DNA of 64,000 bases from Isochrysis galbana (GCA_018136815.1 CM030941.1:3537035-3601034), one strand, 5' to 3'. Counted from the stretch's first letter, positions 1 through 10,116 are shown. The notes: generated by a model not told the origin, from the sequence alone. Made by a program: numbers and translations.

Positions 1-380
1 CCTGCTCTCAGAGGTCCTGTGGGGGTTCCCAGAGGGCCAGCAGGGCAGCTCAGGGGGCAGTGGAGGCTAGGGCTCAGCCCCTTGCCCCCCCTGCCTCTCC
101 CACGCTTGCCACGCTGGTCATGGGAGCCTCCCAGAGGCCCCTGTATGCCTGGCGACCAGGGACAGGGGGGGAGTCAGCTCGAGGGCAGGCCCAATGCGGG
201 CGTGGGAGTGCGGCTCGCGGCCCGCACCCACTGGGGGTCTAGGCTGTCTCGTTGAGTGCCCTGCCCCTGCCAGAGGGCAGGGGCTGGGGTTGAATGTACG
301 GGCCCACCCCGGGGGGTGTCCGCGATGGAGAGAGGGGGGCACGAGGCCCCCATTGACCCCCACTTATAAAAGTAGGTTGC
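1..380 (-). repeat. HR2 dispersed repeat, copy 1
   Basis: This GC-rich stretch is closely similar, end to end, to 39600-40020. Both run from a 'GAGGTCCT...GGGGG..CCCAGAGGGCCAGCA' side to 'CCCCATTGACCCCCACTTATAAAAGTAGGTTG'. Read on the minus strand it starts with CAACCTACTTTTATAAGTGGG and then a ggggg-(cacgag-like)-ccccc palindrome, the same layout as the 5' head of the HR1 retroposon. It is cut by the window edge. Several frames are open because of base composition and no protein family is recognisable, so I treat it as non-coding mobile DNA. Confidence 0.7.
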
Positions 381-545
381 TTTCCCCCCCTCTTCATTCA
401 ACTCATCAACCCCCCCCCCTCACGGCGCCCTCATTTCTTCGCCCCGATGGGTACACAGGTACCCTTTCCCCCCCCACGCGAAGCCCCCCCCCACCACCAC
501 CACCATCCCCCCCCCCCCCCCCCCCCCTCACCACCACCACCACCG
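381..545. repeat. Poly-C and CCA low-complexity tract
   Basis: C-runs and CCACCA repeats lie upstream of the Derlin start. Nothing else is visible here. Confidence 0.8.
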
Positions 546-720
546 AAACAGGGCCGGGTGTGACAGCCCCGCTGCACGTTTTTCATAATTATAAAAACGA
601 AAAACAAAACCCCAACCCGGGTCTACTCATTTCCCTGCCTCGCCCCGGAGGATATTGGGGTGGGAGCCACAAATAGCCGCCCGCAAGCTCCGCCGCGGTG
701 GCGCCGCCGCCGCCGCTGCC

Positions 721-1888
721 ATGGCGGGTTTCGACGAATGGTACTTCGAGATGCCGCTCATCACACGGTTGTACTTGACCGCCTCCATCATCACCACCGG
801 AGCCTGCGCCCTCGAGTGCGCGTGCCAATGCCCCCTCGCCGCGCCCGCTGCCGCCGCGCTTGCTGTGCTCGTGCTGTGCGCCGGGCCAGCCTGCCTCTGC
901 CGGCTCACTGCCCCTTCTCCTCCATACCGTGCGCCGTGGCAGCATCGTCTCGCCATTCTCGCTCTATTTCAACGTCCAGCTTGTTATTTTTAAGTTTCAG
1001 GTACGTCGCATCGAAGCTGTCCGCCCGCTGCGTTGACACGTGTGGTAGTGGTACGGTGGCAGTGGACAACAGCATCCCTCCTCCCTCCTCTCTGAGCACA
1101 CAGGTCTGGCGAGTCTTCACCAACTTCTTCTTCTTCGGCTCGATAGGGCTCGACTTCTTCTTCCACATGTTCTTCCTCGTACGCTACTGCCGCCTGCTTG
1201 AGGAGGGCTGCTTCCGTGGCCGCACTGCTGATTTCCTCTACATGATCATCTTTGGTGCGCGAGCCACACACGCCGCGCATGCTGTTCACTCACGCACGTG
1301 GCCGTTCGGCTCTTCGCAACAGAACATCATTTCCGTTCCGCGTGTGGCAGGTGGGGTACTCTTGTGCGCCGGATCGCCGTTCATGGACGTACCCCCATTT
1401 CTCGGCTCCTCGCTCGCCTTCATGATGGTCTATGTGTGGGGGCGTAGGAACCAATATGTGCGCATGTCATTTCTCGGTCTGTTCCAGTTCCGAGCACCAT
1501 ACCTGCCGTGGGTGCTGCTAGCCTTCTCGGTGAGCCTGCACACGCCACGAAAGGTCTCCATCCTTTCCGTTCGCCTTTGTCGGCCCGCGGCTCCCCTGCA
1601 GCGCACTACCATACCCATTTGCCTACTCATCAGTTATGTGCACACCTTACATCGCAGGTGCTTCTCGGCAACTCACCCTCCATCGACATGGCCGGCATCG
1701 TCGTTGGTCATATCTACTATTTTCTCGAGGACGTGTTCCCCAACACACCTGGTGGTCGGGGAAGGCGGCCGCTTGCCACGCCCAGAGCCTTGCGCACTCT
1801 GCTTAGCCTCATCACATCGCAGGACATAGACCGGTACGGTGCAGCTGCAGCGAGTGACGAGGTGGAAATCAGGCCGTTAGCCGATTGA
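721..1888 (+). CDS. Derlin family ER protein (ERAD)
   Basis: Derlins are multi-pass rhomboid-fold proteins of the ER membrane that help move misfolded proteins to the cytosol for degradation; in algae with red-type complex plastids, paralogues also act in the periplastid membrane. Five exons keep phase: 721-815, 943-1000, 1104-1254, 1351-1529 and 1658-1888, giving 237 aa. Family landmarks in order are [15 protein letters not shown] near residue 14, [69 protein letters not shown], and [17 protein letters not shown] near the C-terminus. Length matches animal Derlin-2 (about 239 aa). Five or six hydrophobic segments are visible. There is no obvious N-terminal bipartite plastid presequence, so the ER form is more likely than a periplastid one. 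The C-terminal tail is short and acidic and shows no clear p97-binding SHP box. Confidence 0.93.
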
Positions 1889-2039
1889 GGTGTGCGGGAT
1901 AACGAATACTAGAGCGGACTGTGAGTTAGGGGCGCGGAGACAAAGTCAGAGGTTGAAGACGTCGGAGATCCTTTGTGGTTGGGCAATGTGCAATGTCATG
2001 GGGCGGGAAGTGGACAAAGAAGGAATCTTGATTGAACAT

Positions 2040-2160
2040 CGTGTTGAACCCGAAAGAAGAAGAAGAAGAAAAACTTCTTAGTATTCTCGCCACACGCGCG
2101 ACCCTGCACAGGTATATCGTAGCCACGCCCGCTTACTTTCCACTCCCTCCTCCAAGGAGG
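2040..2160 (-). repeat. SINE-like 3' tail fragment
   Basis: On the minus strand this reads AGCGGGCGTGGCTACG, then CTGTGCAGGGTCGCGCG, GGCGAGAATACTAAGAAGTTTT. That is the tail shared by the elements at 37719, 39364, 50108 and 61735. The oligo-T end lies at the low-coordinate side, as expected for an inserted retroposon on the minus strand. Confidence 0.7.
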
Positions 2161-2395
2161 GAGTTTATACTTGGTTCGCCCATGGGGGGGCACGAGCCCC
2201 CCCCTCTCTCCACTCCTCCCCTGCCATGGGGGAGGAACCACCCATGCTCATGGCATGCCTGATGGCTTGCCAAGAGCAGACAATCCTACTGACCCACTCT
2301 CTCACTGGCAGGCTTGCCTGCCTCGCGCATCCTGGCCAGTCGTGGCCAGACCATCGCTCCAACCCCCCCTCCCCCACTGGTCGACAGACAGACAA
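2159..2395 (+). repeat. HR1 retroposon, 5' part only
   Basis: Begins GTTTATACTTGGTTCGCCCA, followed by the ggggggcacgagcccccc palindrome and the 'GGCATGCCTGATGGCTTGCCA' block typical of HR1. It stops after the GACAGACAGAC stretch, so the 3' two-thirds are missing. Confidence 0.75.
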
Positions 2396-2478
2396 AAAAA
2401 CCTTTTAATATTCTCACCAAAGCTGTACATGATTCAAGTCACGACTATAGTCAGACGCATAGTCAAGCTCCCATGGTA

Positions 2479-2534
2479 TGACTAGTAGTCAATAGTCAGA
2501 GGGCTATCTATGACTAGTAGTCAATAGTCAGAGG
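2479..2534 (+). repeat. 24-bp direct repeat of TAGTCA-rich sequence
   Basis: The 24-mer starting TGACTAGTAGTCAATAGTCA occurs at 2479-2502 and again at 2511-2534. More TAGTCA and ACTATAGTC motifs flank it between 2440 and 2610. Such clusters resemble subterminal motif arrays of DNA transposons, but I could not find a terminal inverted repeat pair here. Confidence 0.6.
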
Positions 2535-2873
2535 CTATGGCATGACTTGACTATGCTAGTCAGGGGGCCGACTTGACTACGACTAGAGCAGCGCAACTAT
2601 AGTCACTGCCAGCCTGCGCAAGCGCGCGAGCAAAGCGCAAAGCAGGGCAGAGCGCGTTGCGCCCCGCCTGTCGATCAATACCGCCCAAAACTGACAGACG
2701 CCCCGTCTACGCGGCACAGGCGGCGTCGGCCGCGTGCGGACACTTGGCACGCCACTCTCAGCAACCGCGGCAAGTCGAGTCTGCAGCCGGCACAGGGCCG
2801 ATGCACTGTCCACTGGACGGAGGAGGGACATGGGCGCGAGAGGACAAGCTTACCAGACAATTGGAGTGCCGCG

Positions 2874-3548
2874 GTGGTCCGCCACGTCATACGGCAGACA
2901 AGTGGTGCACGATTGATTCAAGGGTACTTGGTGGGCCCCATGTTCTCTCATGCTTCATTCACACTGTACTCAGCCTTTGAGCCCGGTGACACGTCATTGG
3001 TTGTGGAGTCGAGGGGCAAGGCCACCCGCGCGGGCACTGCATTCCTCCATGCTGCTGCGGAGCATCCTAGGCTCCGTTCAGGCACAACGTTTGTTTGTAA
3101 GACTGCATCAGTGGCAGTCGACACGTTGGCTGACATACCTCCTGGGCCAGCATGCTTCGTTGGTGTGCTCATTGGCCGCCGCGAGACACAAGTTGATAAG
3201 TACCTTGTGTGCTTTGTTGATGTTGATGTTGGGAAAGAGGCTGTCTGTGTAGTGACCTTGTGGACATCCCTGCAGGAAGCTGCAGTAGGCTACAGCTTCA
3301 AGCATACAATAGATTGTGCCAAGAGAAGAGCTGAGACTTTATTGGAGGCCATGTTGCTACAGAAAAGTGCTGATGCCTTCCAAACAGTGCCCGCCGTCGC
3401 CATCGCGCGCTCTCCTCCCCAGCGGAAAAAAAACCGGTGGGCAAACTCGCCACATCCTCACTGCGCTCCCACTGTACGCAGAAAAACAAACACGTTCCAC
3501 CGAGCTTTCTCCTCGGCGTTTGACGTCAAACGCAAAGTGAAACCTTAG
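2874..3548 (+). CDS. Hypothetical ORF, doubtful
   Basis: An uninterrupted 224-codon frame with a start at 2874. The middle part (about residues 60-150) has balanced composition, including CFVGVLIGRRETQVDKYLVC and a run of valines typical of beta strands; the last 50 residues are basic and low in complexity. I recognise no family. It sits between repeats, with no matching exon before or after, so it may be a transposon relic or chance. It could also be one exon of a longer gene reaching toward the coiled-coil-like frame at 4180-4341. Confidence 0.25.
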   Translation: MVRHVIRQTSGARLIQGYLVGPMFSHASFTLYSAFEPGDTSLVVESRGKATRAGTAFLHAAAEHPRLRSGTTFVCKTASVAVDTLADIPPGPACFVGVLIGRRETQVDKYLVCFVDVDVGKEAVCVVTLWTSLQEAAVGYSFKHTIDCAKRRAETLLEAMLLQKSADAFQTVPAVAIARSPPQRKKNRWANSPHPHCAPTVRRKTNTFHRAFSSAFDVKRKVKP

Positions 3549-3655
3549 TGAAACTCCCACAAAAACCCTCGACTGTCATCTGAGCCGCTTGTCGCCCAAA
3601 CATTCCTACTTACCTGGTTTTTTGATATATTTATATCTGCAGCAAATACACAAGC

Positions 3656-3748
3656 CACTGATATCAGCTGATAATCTGCTCGCTCAGGGCCTTGGAGGTG
3701 ATAACAGCTGATAAGGTCCATCAGCTTATATCAGCTATGATATCAGTG
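3656..3748. repeat. Inverted repeat built on TATCAGCTGATA
   Basis: CACTGATATCAGCTGATA at 3656-3673 is mirrored by TATCAGCTATGATATCAGTG at 3729-3748. Two further copies of the AGCTGAT core lie between and after them. The whole block is AT-richer than its surroundings. Confidence 0.6.
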
Positions 3749-3882
3749 TCAGCCTCGAAGTTGGTGTCAGCTGATGAACTGATGCACCATCACTGAGCTT
3801 GAAGAGAGGGAGAGAGAGAAGGAGAGGGAGAGGGAGAGAGAGGCAGAGCATGAGTGGGCAAGAAGGCAAGAGCTATGGTCAC

Positions 3883-4044
3883 GCGAGCGAGGGCGGTCTT
3901 GCGAGCGAGGGCGGTCTTGCGAGCGAGGGCGGTCTTGCGAGCGAGGGCGGTCTTGCGAGCGAGGGCGGTCTTGCGAGCGAGGGCGGTCTTGCGAGCGAGG
4001 GCGGTCTTGCGAGCGAGGGCGGTCTTGCGAGCGAGGGCGGTCGC
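3883..4044 (+). repeat. 18-bp minisatellite, nine units
   Basis: The unit GCGAGCGAGGGCGGTCTT is repeated nine times almost perfectly, then decays through diverged units to about 4130. Because 18 is divisible by three, the array is open in several frames: ASEGGL, RARAVL and RGRSCE hexapeptides on the plus strand, QDRPRS and ARKTAL on the minus strand. One plus frame continues to 4341 with a charged helical tail (ARRLADLLAEQQASADRRRA), so a coding role for that frame is possible but not shown. Confidence 0.9.
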
Positions 4045-5027
4045 GCGAGGGGCGGTCGTGCAAGCGAGGGCGGTCCCGTGAGCGCGAGCGGTCACGCAAG
4101 CGGGGGCGGTCGTGCGAGCGTGGGCGGTTGCGAGGGCCGGCGCGGGCCACAGCCTTGTACCCCACCCCCTCCTCCAGCTTCATATGACTTTGAGCGTGCT
4201 CGCAGGTTGGCAGATTTGTTGGCTGAGCAGCAAGCATCCGCAGATCGTAGGCGGGCAGGGCGCGAGCGTGAGCTAGCTAGACTGCAGGCAGAGGAAAACC
4301 TGCGCAGGGACTATGAGATGTCGAGGCGAATGCATTATTAGCAATGGGTATGATGTGTGTGATGCGTGATTGATGTGTGTGTGTGGCCTTGTATTACTTA
4401 ATCCATCGATCTGCATTGACAAATGTCAACCAGCGTCATCGACATTTGCGCCTTTTTATGGTCTCCCACGGACACTTATGGTCTCGGACCGACGGCCGTT
4501 AGTGTATTCTGCGAAATCGGGTCGCGGCGATGCGAGAGGCGATTGCACTCTGCCTCGCACAAGCCGCGGTGGTTGCCTCGTGGGCACCACCGCGATAGAC
4601 AGGTGTTCTTTGACAGGGTGAGAAAGAGGGAGCTGGGAAGGCTCAACACAAAGAAGCACCCCAGACACCACCAACACAAGGAAGATCACTAGAAGGAGGC
4701 AACGAATACTCGACTTGGGGTATACAAGGCACCTAGTAGCGCGTTCCGTCTACCACCCTCAGAGACGCAGAGCTCAAGAAGTCCAGAACCCCTCTTTTGA
4801 TGCGTGATCCAGCGATGCAAGTTTGGGTGGCATGAGGGTGCCTGACGGGCCACCACCGCCCCCTCGCCATCAATAGCCATAAAGTGCTCTGCATTGACCG
4901 TCGTCACCGGAAGACAAGGTACTCGCACTCCCGGTTGGATCACGACTTTGGACAAGTTCTGGCTTATTTGGGCCCGGCCCGGCGCACAATTTGCAACAGC
5001 GTGGATGGGGCCAGGAGAGAGGAACAG

Positions 5028-5996
5028 TTACGTGCGCTTCATCTTGGGCTTGGGAACCAACGGGTTTGTGCCCATCAAGCCCTTTGGCAGGATACCGAAC
5101 GCTTGCAGTGCAGGGATGCCAACAAAGAAGAGGATGCCGAGGCACTTCACCTGCGGGAGTGGAAAGCGGCTAAGCTGGGCGCCGTCGGAAGCGCACGACG
5201 CAAGCGTGTCTATAGGCGGGTGACGGCGCACCGTCTCGGTGTCTTCAAGGAAGGGCAGCTTATTGGCAATGACACCGCGCACGCCTGAGTCATGCATTAG
5301 GAAGTGATGCCAGACCGACATTATGGCGGCCGACTGGACGCGCCACGGCACCTCAGTCTCGATGGCCTTGAGTCCGTTGCTGAGGGGCATGAAGGCGCCA
5401 CCGCAGCCCCCGATGAGACCGGCAAGCAGTGGCCCCACGAGCGCAACCTCGAGGTAACCGTTTGAGAGCACAGGTAGCGCCTTGCTCGCCAAGTCGGAGC
5501 AATTGGCGAGCACGTGGTAGCGGAACACCTCAAAGCCCGTATTGGAGACGGCCTTGCCAAGGCGAGTGCGCAGGAATTCGAGGACGAAATAGGCCTTGTT
5601 GACAGCGAGCCAGACGATGATCATTGTCGGCAGGATAGCCTCGTTTGTGTGCAGCACCATCGGCTTGCCCAGTGTGATGGGGACAATGATGCCGCCGCCG
5701 AACGAGGTGAGCGCCAGCATGGGAAGCGCATGGAACCACTTCATGGTCGGTTGGGCGTCGCCTGCCGGGAAGGCGAGAGGCGAGCGGACGGGCCTGGTCA
5801 GTCAGCTGCGGGGAGAAGCAGACGAAGGGTGAGATGAGGAGCCGCAGTTCTCACGGAGGGTGCGGCAGCAGGCGGCGCAGTAGAGCGCTAGGAAGACGTA
5901 GTAGAATATGGCGTAGTCCCCTTGGAACAGGAGGATGTCGCGCGCCGGCGCAAGCACGTCCCTGGACGGCAGCGGCACTTCAACCTTGCGGGGCAT
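5028..5996 (-). CDS. TRIC-type (TMEM38-like) intracellular cation channel
   Basis: TRIC channels are trimeric potassium-permeable channels of the ER that balance charge during calcium release. Two exons on the minus strand, 5996-5855 and 5761-5028, join in phase to 291 aa, close to the usual 280-300. The N-terminus carries a membrane helix (ILLFQGDYAIFYYVFLALYC). Then come a second helix with LALTSFGGGIIVPITLGKP, matching the family's glycine-rich SFGG..ltpllLG segment, helices around MIIVWLAVNKAYFVLEFL and LVGPLLAGLIGGCGGAFMPL (the second glycine-rich motif before an amphipathic stretch), and a C-terminal helix CLGILFFVGIPALQAFGIL. The assignment rests on this helix and glycine pattern, not on a long identical block, so another small multi-pass family remains possible. 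Confidence 0.65.
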
Positions 5997-6061
5997 GCCG
6001 GCAGCACAAAAGGGGCAGAGCAGGTGCAGCGCGAGAGCGAGAGCGTGAATCAGGGAGCAAG

Positions 6062-6250
6062 GAGAGAAGTAGCGTTAGAAATTGTAGTCTTGTAAGAGGT
6101 CTTGTTAGATAGCATCCCTAGCCGCCCTGCGCCAACCGCGCACACACCCCATCGCGGGGGAGGGGCTGCTCCATTGCCGCCGATGAGGCACGGTCCCTCA
6201 GCACTATAGGAGTAAACCAAGACAACAAAAGGAAACTCTAACACTCCCCC
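6062..6250 (-). repeat. LTR-like repeat family 3, copy A
   Basis: The block from GCGTTAGAAATTGTAGTCTTG to ACTCTAACACTCCCCC recurs inverted at 13535-13715 and interrupted at 14731-15556. Read on the minus strand it follows a purine run (GGCGATGGGGGAG) and starts TGTTAGAG, the layout of a polypurine tract followed by an LTR. No internal retroelement region is attached here, so it may be a solo LTR. Confidence 0.55.
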
Positions 6251-6492
6251 ATCGCCGAAGGCGAATCCCTCTTTCCCATCCGACGTCATTCCCAATGAAA
6301 GATACAAGCATACGCCAAGGCTGAATCGAGCTCACGCGAGATGACGCATAGGCCGACGCAGGATTCTCATTAGTCATTAGGCCGATGATGATGATGATGG
6401 CGTAATGGCTCCACTACGACAAAGACCTGCAAACCCTAAGACTAAGACCCTAACCCTAAGAGTGTTTGGAGGTTTGGAGGTTCACCGATGGG

Positions 6493-8158
6493 CAGGGCTG
6501 TGATCTATAATAGTTACCCAGCGATATTTCGCTGGAAAAAAACACCTCCTGGGGGAGGTGTTAGCCCAAGTGCTCCAAAATTGCTGTTAGAATCTACTAT
6601 TAGATTTCGCCAACCGCATTACAGTTATAATAGGTCCGTAGTATGACTTTTATCTTCTACCGTTCCCCGTTGCGCGCTACCAAGCGTGCACTGTGCATTG
6701 TGAGCTATGAGCTATGAGCTGGGTACTGGGTCACAATAGGTAGTTCAATCATTGTTATTATTACATTGTCAACTCCTCGAACTATTGTTATAGTTTGACC
6801 TATGGAGCGTGCCGCGACCGCTCCCGAGCCCCAGGCGACCCTCGCCACCGCGCCCCACCTGGGACGCCCCATGCCGCCCGAGGCGGCTCGTCAGAAAGCC
6901 CTCTCAAAGCCCATCCAGCCCATCCAAACCACACCCGCGCAAGCGCGCGGGGTGGCGAGCACTGGCACCGAACAGGTTGCCACCATGGCTCTGCGTAGCA
7001 TGCAGGGGGTCTTCGAGACCCCCTCCAACAGTGGGAACCCCCCCCACCCCAAGAGCACCTCATGTGGGAGGGCAGCTCAGCTGCCCTCCCCATGGTGGAA
7101 ACCTCTACCATCAGTGCACCCAACATGGGAGGGCACTTCACAACCATCAATCTCCTACGGAGAGCACCCTAAGCCTCTGTTTTCCATGTTGACTCACTTC
7201 TCGTTTTCACCCCACTCCTTTGGGCCACAAGAACCTATAACTCAGTGCCCTGCCTTGGGCACTCCTTCAACACTTGACTCCCTCTCCCACTCTCCCTTCC
7301 CTCTACAACCAAGCCAAACAGCACGAACCCCCTTGCCCTCTGTTCAAAGCACCAAAAATTTCAACTCAAGACCCATGCTGATACACTTCTCGTTTTCACC
7401 CCACTCTTGTGGGCCACAATCACCTACAACTCAGTGCCCTGCCTTGGGCCCTCTTCCAACACTTCACTCCCTCTCCCACTCCCTCTTGCAACTACAACCA
7501 ACCCGAGAAGCACAACCCCCCTCGCCCTCTGTTTCAAGCACCAAAAAATTCGACTCAAGACAAGAGGGAGGATATGTCTTGAGGCGGCGTCGCTGCCCAT
7601 GCCTAGCGCAAGGGTATAGCGCCCCCACTCAGACATCTCCTTCCCCACAGCTCCTCTTCTCCTCTCTGAGGAGTTGCTCCTCTCCCTCCCATTAGGCCCC
7701 CTTGCCTGCGAGACCAGAACAGGATCTTGGCGTGGGGGGCTGTTTGAGTGTGGAGGGAGGGGCGCTCCTGCTAGCGCAGGTAGAAAGCTAGTGAAGAGCT
7801 GGGTGGCATAAGGGGGAAGGGTGCTTGCGCTTGCCGCGGCAGGGAGTCCTGTCTTGAGTTAGCGCTAGTTCCGTTCCTTTGCCGCGCCGCGACCCATAAA
7901 AATTTGTTAAAAATTTACATGGTCAACTCCTCTCCGCGGGCTTGGCGGCTTGGCGCTACTCGTACCTCGTACTCGTACACCAAGTCCTTGCAGGCGACAG
8001 AGTGCTCTGTTAGACCACAGTGCTATACTGTTAGCCCACTTGGGCTAACACCTAGCTCAAAAGTGTTGTTAGCCCTTGTCTAACACCAGCCGAAAACGCG
8101 AAAACGCTGTTAGCCAAGCCTGGGCAATCACCATGCTACTATTAGATCACAGCCCCTG
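6493..8158. mobile_element. hAT-like non-autonomous DNA transposon, 1.67 kb
   Basis: The left end CAGGGCTGTGATCTATAATAGT is mirrored at the right end (ACTATTAGATCACAGCCCCTG). The octamer CCGATGGG sits immediately outside both ends (6485-6492 and 8159-8166). Eight-base target duplications and ends starting CAGGG are hallmarks of the hAT superfamily. Near both ends, clusters of GTTAGCCC/GGGCTAAC motifs resemble transposase-binding subterminal repeats. No transposase is recognisable inside; the only long frame is the low-complexity one at 6802-7695. Confidence 0.8.
6802..7695 (+). CDS. Ser/Pro-rich ORF inside the hAT-like element, doubtful
   Basis: A 297-codon frame rich in Ser, Pro and Thr. 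It contains an in-frame tandem duplication with a period of 189 bp (63 codons): the FSFSPHS...GPQ..TTQCPALG block starts near 7195 and again near 7384. No transposase motif, zinc finger or membrane segment is visible. The frame stays open across the diverged duplication, which hints weakly at selection, but composition alone could explain it. Confidence 0.3.
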   Translation: MERAATAPEPQATLATAPHLGRPMPPEAARQKALSKPIQPIQTTPAQARGVASTGTEQVATMALRSMQGVFETPSNSGNPPHPKSTSCGRAAQLPSPWWKPLPSVHPTWEGTSQPSISYGEHPKPLFSMLTHFSFSPHSFGPQEPITQCPALGTPSTLDSLSHSPFPLQPSQTARTPLPSVQSTKNFNSRPMLIHFSFSPHSCGPQSPTTQCPALGPLPTLHSLSHSLLQLQPTREAQPPSPSVSSTKKFDSRQEGGYVLRRRRCPCLAQGYSAPTQTSPSPQLLFSSLRSCSSPSH

Positions 8159-8484
8159 CCGATGGGGCATGCAGGGGCGCGACAAGTCGGGCTAGGAGAT
8201 TCAATCAGCAACCGCATGGGAAGAGAGATTAAAACAAACGACCGTAGATAGAGCTTGAACGCTAGAATGCTAGAATGATCCGAGCGACTTGTTGCGGAAC
8301 GAAATGAGGAATGAACTTCGTCCCTTTAAAAAAATTCTTGAGAAGGTGTTCGCTAAAGCTACTAGTGACACACACACACACTCTCCCGCGATCCCGACGC
8401 CATCGCCTATACCCCTACCGCCGCTCCCCCTTCCGCTCCCCCTCCCCCCCTACTTCCTTTTTCTTCGGTTTTGGGGGTCGGCCC

Positions 8485-8813
8485 TACCGCCCTGGCACCA
8501 TCACGGTGACCAGGGCGGCCGAGAGGGACAGGAGCGAGCGACGCCATTGCTCGCGCTCTCTCTCTTCGTCGCAGAACCGTATAAAAATCTCTTCTCTACA
8601 AACCCCAAACATCACCATCTCACGCACACTCACAGTAACACGTAGAACACTAACACTAACGTAAACAGAGCGGGCGCGTGAGAGGGGGAAAAAGCAGGGG
8701 GGGAGAGAGATGAAAAGAAGAGAGGGGGCCCGTCGCCTCTCCTCACGTGAAAAGAGAGACCTCATAGGGCGTAGAAAGTAAATACAAGAGTGGACGGAGG
8801 GACATCCGTGACA
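8485..8813 (-). mobile_element. Copia LTR, family 1, 3' LTR
   Basis: On the minus strand this starts TGTCACGGATGTCCCTCC directly after an AGGAGGGGG polypurine tract and the copia stop codon. It matches 54790-55105 (TGTTACGGATGCCCCTCC...) over about 300 bp, including the shared CACGTGAGGAGAGGCGACGGG and GGCCGCCCTGGTCACC segments. Confidence 0.75.
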
Positions 8814-8820
8814 CCCCCTC

Positions 8821-9000
8821 CTAAACGGAGCAAGGGGTGCGACGTTTACGTTTAGGCTCATCAAGAATTAGTTGACGAGGAGAAAGAGTCGAGAAGTCGA
8901 GAATGTTGAGCAGACGAAGAAATTGATTGCACGGACACGGTTTGGTGAGAACATCTGCGACCATGTTATGTATGGCAAAATACCTCGACCACCTTCCCGA
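8821..9000 (-). pseudogene. Ty1/copia polyprotein C-terminus, decayed
   Basis: The minus-strand frame holds MVADVLTKPCPCNQFLRLLN, the end of the copia RNase H domain, and closes with a basic tail just before the family-1 LTR. Upstream codons are scrambled where the plus-strand relative at 9700 reads LKHVKGHQMVADILTKPC. Only this terminal piece survives. Confidence 0.75.
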
Positions 9001-9156
9001 TACGTTTGAGCACGCGGGAGGGAAGCAAAATATACAAAAAAGCCTTCTTAGACTCATGGAACGACATAATCATAATTCATAATTCTACACACCACACAAC
9101 TACTCGAAAACACGGGAACGAGCGCGACACCGCAAACCAAACCGCCGGAACCCAGC

Positions 9157-9826
9157 GAGGGCCTCTTATGGCTCGCCAATATGTCTCGACCTGATCTGGC
9201 CTATGCGGCTTCCCAGTTGTCCCGGTTCATGACTAATCCCGGTGCTACCCATTTCCACGCGGCCGTACGAGCGCTCATATATATATATATATATATACCT
9301 CAGGGGCTCCAGAGACCGCGTCCTACACTTTGCTCCCAATCCAAAGATGTCCTTTGTAACCTTTGTGGATTCAAATTGGGAAGCAAAGTACTCATGTAGT
9401 GGCGCCCTCTTCTTCTTCTACGGCTGCCCCATACAATGGTCCTCAAAGATGCAACGATCCGTTTCTCTCTCGAGTGCCGAGGCTGAGTATTTTGGCCCGA
9501 TGCTTACCGCCAAAGATCTCATCTTTATTCGGGACCTCATCACGGATCTCGGCATTCTTCTTAATGGCCCTTCGATCGTTTACTCGGATTCCAAATCCGC
9601 CGTTGACATGGCTTTTGATCCGGTGGCTTTCAAGAAGACTAAGCATATCTTGCGTGCAGGAGCCTTTTTGCGCGACCTCGTCGCTAAACAGGTCCTCACG
9701 CTCAAGCACGTCAAAGGGCATCAGATGGTTGCTGACATCTTGACGAAACCATGTCCGCGCAACCAATTTCATCGGATTCTTCAACTCCTTGATTCCTTCT
9801 CTTCTTCGACTCTCTGCGAGATGTGA
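9157..9826 (+). pseudogene. Ty1/copia RT end and RNase H, frameshifted
   Basis: The first frame reads MSRPDLAYAASQLSRFMTNP, the conserved block after the reverse transcriptase core. A (TA)n microsatellite at about 9277-9296 then shifts the frame, and the second frame continues LRGSRDRVLHFAPNP, FVDSNWEAKYSCSGALFF, SLSSAEAEYFG, IVYSDSKSAVDMA, KHILRAGAFLRDLV and GHQMVADILTKPC. These are the ordered copia RNase H motifs, including the catalytic Asp and Glu positions. The microsatellite replaces part of the usual YLRG junction, so the copy is dead. Confidence 0.85.
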
Positions 9827-9881
9827 ATCTTCTTCGACGTTTGGTTGTAAGCGTCGTACCCGTACTCCGCTTAGGAGGGGG

Positions 9882-10110
9882 TATCATGGATACATCCATG
9901 ATATGTGCATCATAGATGCATATCTATCATGGATACATCCATCTCATGCATCGTGGATGCTCATTCTAACCTCTGTATGTTTATACTGAGGTCTCAGCTT
10001 CTCACTTCTCCCTCGCGGCCGTTTCGAGTCCGCGCGGGGCATTCTTGCGGCACAGAAATTTCCCCGCGCGCTCTTACTTTGTTACTATTATTTTCGCGTG
10101 CGTTTGTGTG
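9882..10110 (+). mobile_element. Copia LTR, family 2, 5' part
   Basis: Follows the copia stop codon and an AGGAGGGGG polypurine tract. It opens with the palindrome ATCATGGATACATCCATGAT. The sequence to about 10110 is the reverse complement of 19882-20131 almost base for base and is related to 34027-34300. It ends abruptly at GTGAATGTGCG, where inverted LTR sequence begins. Confidence 0.75.
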
Positions 10111-10116
10111 AATGTG

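Noticed and set aside
3883..4130. CRISPR-like array
   Set aside because: Units are contiguous 18-mers without spacers, in a eukaryotic genome.
3767..4237. Minus-strand frame with DRPRSQ repeats
   Set aside because: Shadow of the 18-bp minisatellite; the same array is open in other frames.
6440..6470. CCCTAACCCTAAG, telomere-like
   Set aside because: Only two to three imperfect units, far from any sequence end; not enough for an interstitial telomere claim.
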